The position numbers and the translations under genes are program-made. Positions 32,057 to 36,365 of a DNA stretch of 36,365 bases are shown here, piece after piece. How positions within the stretch are numbered: the stretch's first letter is position 1; every line of letters starts with the position of its first letter. Origin of the DNA: Comamonadaceae bacterium (GTDB lineage Bacteria > Pseudomonadota > Gammaproteobacteria > Burkholderiales > Burkholderiaceae_C); assembly GCA_947374705.1 (NCBI GenBank), contig CANCDA010000002.1:1-36365 (forward strand), written 5' to 3'. Below the pieces are notes generated by a model that saw only the letters and a program-made list of their open reading frames with translations, searched no databases and was not told where the DNA came from.

Positions 32057-34822
32057 TCAGGCCAACTTACCGTGGCACTGCTTGTATTTCTTGCCGCTGC
32101 CGCATGGGCAAGGGTCGTTGCGGCCCACGCGCGGCACGGTACCTGCTTTGTCAAAGGGTGGCTGCTGGGGCGTGGCCCCATCCGTGGTGATAGCCACCTC
32201 ACCCGTTTCGGTGGGGGCGCTGTAGGTCACGTTGGCAATGCTCTCGCCACGCTGCTCCATGGCGTCTGCCGCTTGCTCCAACTGTTCACCCGACTGAATC
32301 TTGACCGTCATCAGCAATTTGGTGACGTCATTTTTCACGGCATCAAGCAACTGGCCAAACAACTCGAAAGCTTCACGCTTGTACTCTTGCTTGGGTTGCT
32401 TTTGGGCATAGCCGCGCAGGTGAATTCCCTGGCGCAGATAGTCGAGCGCGCTCAGGTGTTCGCGCCATTGCGAGTCAATGCTTTGCAGTAAAACCATACG
32501 CTCGAACTGGGTGAAGTTCTCTGCCCCAACCTGCTCCACTTTGGCATCAAAGATGGTTTTTGCGGCGGTTTGCACCGTCTCCAGTAAGTCTTCATCGGTG
32601 ATAGCGTTGGCGGCTTGCACCTGCTGGTTCAGCGTCAAATCCATTTGCCATTCCGTCGCAAGCACTTTTTCCAGACCCGTCACATCCCATTGTTCTTCCA
32701 CCGATTCGGGTGGAACGTACTGGTGCACCAGATCGGTGAAGCAGCCTTCGCGCAAGGAGGCGATCTGGGCCGAGAGGTCGCTCGCATCGAGGATCTCATT
32801 GCGCTGCTGGTAAATCACCTTGCGTTGGTCGTTGGACACGTCGTCGTATTCGAGCAGTTGCTTGCGCATGTCAAAGTTGCGCGCCTCGACCTTGCGCTGT
32901 GCGCTCTCGATGCTGCGCGACACGATGCCCGCTTCAATGGCTTCGCCGTCGGGCATCTTGAGCCGATCCATGATGGCTTTGACACGGTCACCCGCGAAGA
33001 TACGCATCAGGGCGTCGTCCAGGCCCAGATAAAACCGGGAGGAGCCAGGGTCGCCTTGGCGACCGGAGCGACCGCGCAATTGGTTGTCAATGCGGCGCGA
33101 CTCATGGCGCTCTGTGGCGATGATGCGCAAGCCACCCAGGGCTTTGACCTTCTCATGGTCGATGGCCCATTGGGCGCGCACTGCGGCAAGCTTGGCTGCT
33201 TTAGCCGCGTCGTCCAAGGATTCATCAGCCTCCACCTCTTGGATGGCTTTTTCGATGTTGCCGCCCAGCACAATGTCGGTGCCGCGCCCGGCCATATTGG
33301 TGGCGATGGTGATGACTTTTTCACGACCGGCCTGCGCAATGATGTCGGCCTCGCGGGCGTGTTGCTTGGCGTTGAGCACCTGGTGCGGCAGATTTTCCTT
33401 GTTCAGCAACTCGTCAATGATTTCGGAGTTCTCAATCGAGGTAGTGCCCACGAGCACGGGCTGGCCGCGCTCATAGCATTCGCGAATATCCTGAATGGCC
33501 GCTTCGTACTTCTCGCGCGTGGTTTTGTAGATGCGGTCGAGTTGGTCTTCGCGCTTGCTCAGGCGGTTGGGCGGAATCACCACCGTCTCTAAGCCGTAAA
33601 TTTCCTGGAATTCGTAGGCTTCGGTGTCAGCCGTACCGGTCATACCGGCCAGCTTGTTGTAGAGACGGAAGTAGTTCTGGAAGGTGATGGAGGCCAGGGT
33701 TTGATTTTCAGCCTGAATCTGTACGCCTTCTTTGGCTTCCACCGCCTGGTGCAACCCATCGCTCCAGCGGCGGCCCGTCATGAGGCGACCGGTGAATTCG
33801 TCCACGATCACCACTTCGCCAGCTTGCACCACATAGTGCTGGTCGCGGTGGTAGAGGTGACGCGCCCTCAGGGCCGCATACAGGTGGTGCATGAGGGTGA
33901 TGTTGGCCGGGTCGTACAGGCTGGCACCCTCGGGCAACAAACCGCCTTCGCTGAGGATGCGCTCCGCGTTCTCGTGGCCTTGCTCGGTGAGGAAGACCTG
34001 GTGACTTTTTTCATCCAATGTGAAGTCGCCCGGCTTGGTGACACCCTCGCCGGTGCGCGGATCGGCTTCGCCTTCTTGCAGCGTTAAGCCGGGCACGATC
34101 TTGTTGATGGCGATGTAGAGCTCGGTGTGGTCTTCGGCTTGGCCACTGATGATCAGCGGCGTGCGGGCTTCGTCAATCAGGATGGAGTCCACCTCATCGA
34201 CGATGGCGTAGTTCAGGCCGCGCTGTACGCGGTCTGCTCGCTCATAAACCATGTTGTCGCGCAGGTAGTCAAAGCCGTACTCGTTGTTGGTGCCGTAGGT
34301 GATGTCGGCGCGGTACGCAGTCTGCTTTTCTTCGCGTGACATTTGCGGCAGGTTGATACCGACGCTCAAGCCCAGGAAGTTGTAGAGCCGCCCCATCCAC
34401 AGAGCATCACGGTTGGCCAAATAGTCGTTGACCGTGACCACGTGCACCCCCTGGCCGCTCAGGGCATTCAGGTACACGGGCAGGGTGGCGGTGAGTGTTT
34501 TGCCTTCGCCCGTTCGCATCTCGGAAATTTTTCCATTGTGCAGGGACATGCCCCCCATCAACTGCACATCGAAATGGCGCATCTTCATGACACGCTTGGA
34601 GCCCTCACGCACCACGGCAAAGGCTTCTGGCAACAGAGCGTCCAGCGTCTCGCCTTGGGCGACACGTTCGCGAAAGGCTTGCGTCTTGCCGCGCAATTCA
34701 TCATCGCTCAGTTTTTCAAACTGAGGCTCCATCGCGTTGATGCGTGTCACGACGCTTCGGTATTGCTTGAGCAGGCGGTCATTGCGACTACCGAAAATTT
34801 TGGTGAGGATATTGGTGACCAT
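32057..34822 (-). CDS. secA: Preprotein translocase ATPase SecA
   Basis: Motor ATPase of the Sec pathway, 921 residues and full length. It has the N-terminal TKIFGSRNDR segment, Walker A MRTGEGKT (102-109), VDEVDSILIDEARTP, the helicase-like region with NMAGRGTDIVLGG and RRIDNQLRGRSGRQGD, and the C-terminal zinc SecB-binding tail CPCGSGKKYKQCH. It is preceded by a 141-base leader with two small inverted repeats and lies downstream of the M23 peptidase gene on the same strand. Confidence 0.98.
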   Translation of the reverse strand: MVTNILTKIFGSRNDRLLKQYRSVVTRINAMEPQFEKLSDDELRGKTQAFRERVAQGETLDALLPEAFAVVREGSKRVMKMRHFDVQLMGGMSLHNGKISEMRTGEGKTLTATLPVYLNALSGQGVHVVTVNDYLANRDALWMGRLYNFLGLSVGINLPQMSREEKQTAYRADITYGTNNEYGFDYLRDNMVYERADRVQRGLNYAIVDEVDSILIDEARTPLIISGQAEDHTELYIAINKIVPGLTLQEGEADPRTGEGVTKPGDFTLDEKSHQVFLTEQGHENAERILSEGGLLPEGASLYDPANITLMHHLYAALRARHLYHRDQHYVVQAGEVVIVDEFTGRLMTGRRWSDGLHQAVEAKEGVQIQAENQTLASITFQNYFRLYNKLAGMTGTADTEAYEFQEIYGLETVVIPPNRLSKREDQLDRIYKTTREKYEAAIQDIRECYERGQPVLVGTTSIENSEIIDELLNKENLPHQVLNAKQHAREADIIAQAGREKVITIATNMAGRGTDIVLGGNIEKAIQEVEADESLDDAAKAAKLAAVRAQWAIDHEKVKALGGLRIIATERHESRRIDNQLRGRSGRQGDPGSSRFYLGLDDALMRIFAGDRVKAIMDRLKMPDGEAIEAGIVSRSIESAQRKVEARNFDMRKQLLEYDDVSNDQRKVIYQQRNEILDASDLSAQIASLREGCFTDLVHQYVPPESVEEQWDVTGLEKVLATEWQMDLTLNQQVQAANAITDEDLLETVQTAAKTIFDAKVEQVGAENFTQFERMVLLQSIDSQWREHLSALDYLRQGIHLRGYAQKQPKQEYKREAFELFGQLLDAVKNDVTKLLMTVKIQSGEQLEQAADAMEQRGESIANVTYSAPTETGEVAITTDGATPQQPPFDKAGTVPRVGRNDPCPCGSGKKYKQCHGKLA

Positions 34823-34897
34823 GAATGCTCAACTCATCTGCCAATTCTTGCGAACCTGCAAATCAGTGCAATCCTTTTTCAATCAAGGTGAATGAGA

Positions 34898-34919
34898 GTT
34901 GCCACGATGGCGTGACAAC
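34898..34919. repeat. Hairpin in the secA leader
   Basis: On the transcribed (minus) strand GTTGTCACG and CGTGGCAAC flank the loop CCAT, giving a nine-base RNA stem with one U-G pair, about 75 bases before the secA start. A second, smaller inverted repeat, GGCTT/AAGCC, lies at 34943-34956, just after the M23 stop. Neither is followed by a U run, so an intrinsic terminator is not supported. Confidence 0.55.
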
Positions 34920-34963
34920 GGCTTGGCCGGGCAATTTGCACCGGCTTAACCAAGCCTTAGATT

Positions 34964-35950
34964 CTACCTTTGCACCTGAGGGCTGGCGGCGACGGCGACG
35001 GCGACTTTTTGTGCCGGTGCCAAAGCCAGCTGCTGAGCCGGCAAAGCATGTCCGGCGTTGAGGAATTTTTGTGGGTCTTGAAACACCCCTTGCACCAGCA
35101 CTTCAAAATGAAGATGCGGCCCCGTGGAGCGACCGGTGTTTCCCACTTCGGCAATTTTTTGCCCACGCTTGATCAAATCGCCATTTTTAACAAACACCCT
35201 TGATGCGTGGGCATAGCGGGTGATGAGCCCTTTGCCGTGGTCCACTTCGATCATGTTGCCGTACTGGGGGTGAAATTCCTGTGTCACCACCACGCCACCT
35301 GCTGCTGCCTGTATGGGTGTTCCAGGAGACGCTTGGAAGTCAAGACCTGTATGCAGGGCGGAGCGGCCTGCGATGGGGTCAATGCGCCAGCCAAACCCCG
35401 AACCCGCATGGACATTGGCAACCGGTGATTGTGTAGGTACGAGCATGGCTTTGATTTTTTGATCAAACAGACGCGACTCCATCACCGTCAGCAGGTCTGT
35501 GCGTTGGCCGGAGAGTCGCTCAAGGTCAGCCAAGGTGGACTGAAGCTCTTCCATGGTGAGTGAACGACTCAAGACCAGCGCCCCGCCTTGACCAGGCTTG
35601 GTTTTGATCTCGTTGGGGTTGATGCCTGCCAAGCCTGAAACGCGCTCGCCCAAGGACTCAATCTGAACCATCTTGGCTTGCATTTCCCCGAGTTGTTTGG
35701 CCATCACGTCCAGGTTTTCACGCATGATGCGATCGCGCTGCGCAAACTCGTCTTTGACCACCAACTTGACCAACGTGCCAATCACCGGCCAGCCTTCACG
35801 CGCGCCTTTGAGAAAGACCCAGTGGTACAGGCCAGCAGCCACCAACATCAACGCCAAAGACGCACCCATGCCAGCCAACAACAACTGTTTACCGCTCAGG
35901 TGAACTGCTCGGCTCTTGGCGAGCCAGGCATCCGTGATAATCAAGTGCAT
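34964..35950 (-). CDS. Membrane-anchored M23-family metallopeptidase
   Basis: Predicted cell-wall peptidase or EnvC/NlpD-like factor, 328 residues. One membrane segment near residues 22-42 anchors a periplasmic coiled-coil-like region (about 65-165) and a C-terminal LytM domain. Zinc and catalytic residues are H200 and D204 in LHTGLDF and H279/H281 in HLHFE, all present, so it could be an active endopeptidase. The ATG at 35950 has GGAG 9 bases upstream and is preferred to an in-frame start at 35974. The C-terminus carries an Ala/Val-rich tail from a short GGCGAC tandem repeat. It lies divergent from the dciA-like gene and upstream of secA, a common betaproteobacterial order. Confidence 0.93.
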   Translation of the reverse strand: MHLIITDAWLAKSRAVHLSGKQLLLAGMGASLALMLVAAGLYHWVFLKGAREGWPVIGTLVKLVVKDEFAQRDRIMRENLDVMAKQLGEMQAKMVQIESLGERVSGLAGINPNEIKTKPGQGGALVLSRSLTMEELQSTLADLERLSGQRTDLLTVMESRLFDQKIKAMLVPTQSPVANVHAGSGFGWRIDPIAGRSALHTGLDFQASPGTPIQAAAGGVVVTQEFHPQYGNMIEVDHGKGLITRYAHASRVFVKNGDLIKRGQKIAEVGNTGRSTGPHLHFEVLVQGVFQDPQKFLNAGHALPAQQLALAPAQKVAVAVAASPQVQR

Positions 35951-35976
35951 ATGAACATACTCCGCAAGAGCCACTG

Positions 35977-36294
35977 ATGCATCGGCGTGCCCACTCGGTG
36001 AGCTTGCAACAGGCGACTCAAGATTCTCCGGTACTGGCCCGGTTGACAGAATTAACGACAGATTCAGTGGCCAGACTCAAGGCCATTGAACCGCTGATTC
36101 CTCCACCGCTGCGCTCCGCGATTACCGCTGGACCGATTGATGGACAGGACTGGTGTCTGCTTGTGAGTAGCAACGCAGCCGCCGCCAAAATCCGCCAGAG
36201 CTTGCCTGCTCTGATGGCTCACTTGCGCACCAAGGGGTGGGAGATTACCTCAATTCGCTTGAAGGTTCAATCGGTACGAAGCCATAGTTCGTAA
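35977..36294 (+). CDS. DciA-like (DUF721) protein
   Basis: A 105-residue protein with the DUF721 pattern: an N-terminal helix region, then W-x-L-x-V in DWCLLVSSNAAAAKIRQSLPAL and a basic C-terminus. DciA proteins load or recruit the replicative helicase DnaB in bacteria without DnaC; this role is taken from the family. The protein is short, as in other betaproteobacteria. It diverges from the M23 peptidase gene with only 26 bases between starts, so both promoters must overlap. Confidence 0.8.
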   Translation: MHRRAHSVSLQQATQDSPVLARLTELTTDSVARLKAIEPLIPPPLRSAITAGPIDGQDWCLLVSSNAAAAKIRQSLPALMAHLRTKGWEITSIRLKVQSVRSHSS

Positions 36295-36309
36295 CAAAAG
36301 TGAAATCAA

Positions 36310-36365
36310 TGGTGCCGATTGTCGGAATCGAACTGACGACCTACCGCTTACAAGGCGGTTGCTCT
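36310..36365 (-). tRNA. tRNA-Thr (anticodon TGT), 5' part beyond window
   Basis: The 3' 56 bases of a tRNA with encoded CCA. The anticodon stem ACCGC/GCGGT encloses the loop CTTGTAA, giving anticodon TGT. The T arm is GTTCGATTC, and the acceptor 3' strand AATCGGC precedes ACCA. The D arm and 5' acceptor strand lie outside the window. Confidence 0.95.

Noticed and set aside
34985..35005. GGCGAC tandem triplets as a functional repeat
   Set aside because: Three short units encoding a Val/Ala tail of the M23 peptidase; typical low-complexity GC-rich coding sequence.

Overview
The window is a dense stretch of proteobacterial chromosome with high GC content. Gene order (ruvB; pilB-pilC-pilD-coaE-zapD-yacG; dciA-like / M23 peptidase / secA), protein sequences and a Comamonadaceae-style RuvB N-terminus point to a betaproteobacterium of the Comamonadaceae (Rhodoferax/Polaromonas/Acidovorax relatives). 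This is recognition from memory of protein families, not a database search. Almost all DNA is coding. There are two tRNA genes (Pro-CGG complete, Thr-UGU cut by the window end), no CRISPR array and no recognisable insertion sequence. No gene-free stretch exceeds 300 bases; the longest is the 269-base divergent regulatory region at 11751-12019.

Layout. 1-1745 (minus): a lipoprotein-type solute-binding protein followed by ruvB, cut by the window start. 1879-2961 (plus): a periplasmic alpha-carbonic anhydrase with a long N-terminal extension. 2930-11750 (minus): an eight-gene run, in transcription order a two-module FbpB-like permease, its ATPase, two single-domain cupins, a bicupin, two paralogous periplasmic binding proteins and an MFS transporter. 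Divergent from it (plus, 12020-15620) are an IclR regulator, a 2Fe-2S flavin oxidoreductase and a His-rich EutA-like ATPase. 15645-18954 (minus): a coupled adenylation enzyme / MBOAT-like / carrier-protein cassette resembling dltABC. 19009-20154 (minus): a DegS/AlgW-like protease. 20223-22050 (plus): a Nif3-family protein and pdxA. Then mscL (minus), ispB and tRNA-Pro (plus). 23865-29299 (plus): type IV pilus assembly genes, coaE, zapD and yacG. 29330-34822 (minus): a Nudix hydrolase, a DUF815-type ATPase, argJ and secA. Finally an M23 peptidase (minus), a dciA-like gene (plus) and tRNA-Thr (minus).

The most interesting part is the eleven-gene locus at 2930-15620. It combines an uptake system, three cupin proteins whose four domains share an HQHFN signature, a plant-ferredoxin-type reductase, and a homologue of EutA (the ATP-dependent reactivase of B12-dependent ethanolamine ammonia-lyase) with no EutB/EutC in the window. 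I infer a catabolic or conversion system for an unidentified imported compound, in which metal-dependent cupins are the catalysts and the reductase and EutA-like ATPase keep an enzyme active. The substrate cannot be read from the sequence.

A second notable signal is a 56-base structured intercistronic repeat. Two near-identical copies lie inside this locus and a diverged one lies before argJ, each immediately upstream of a ribosome-binding site.
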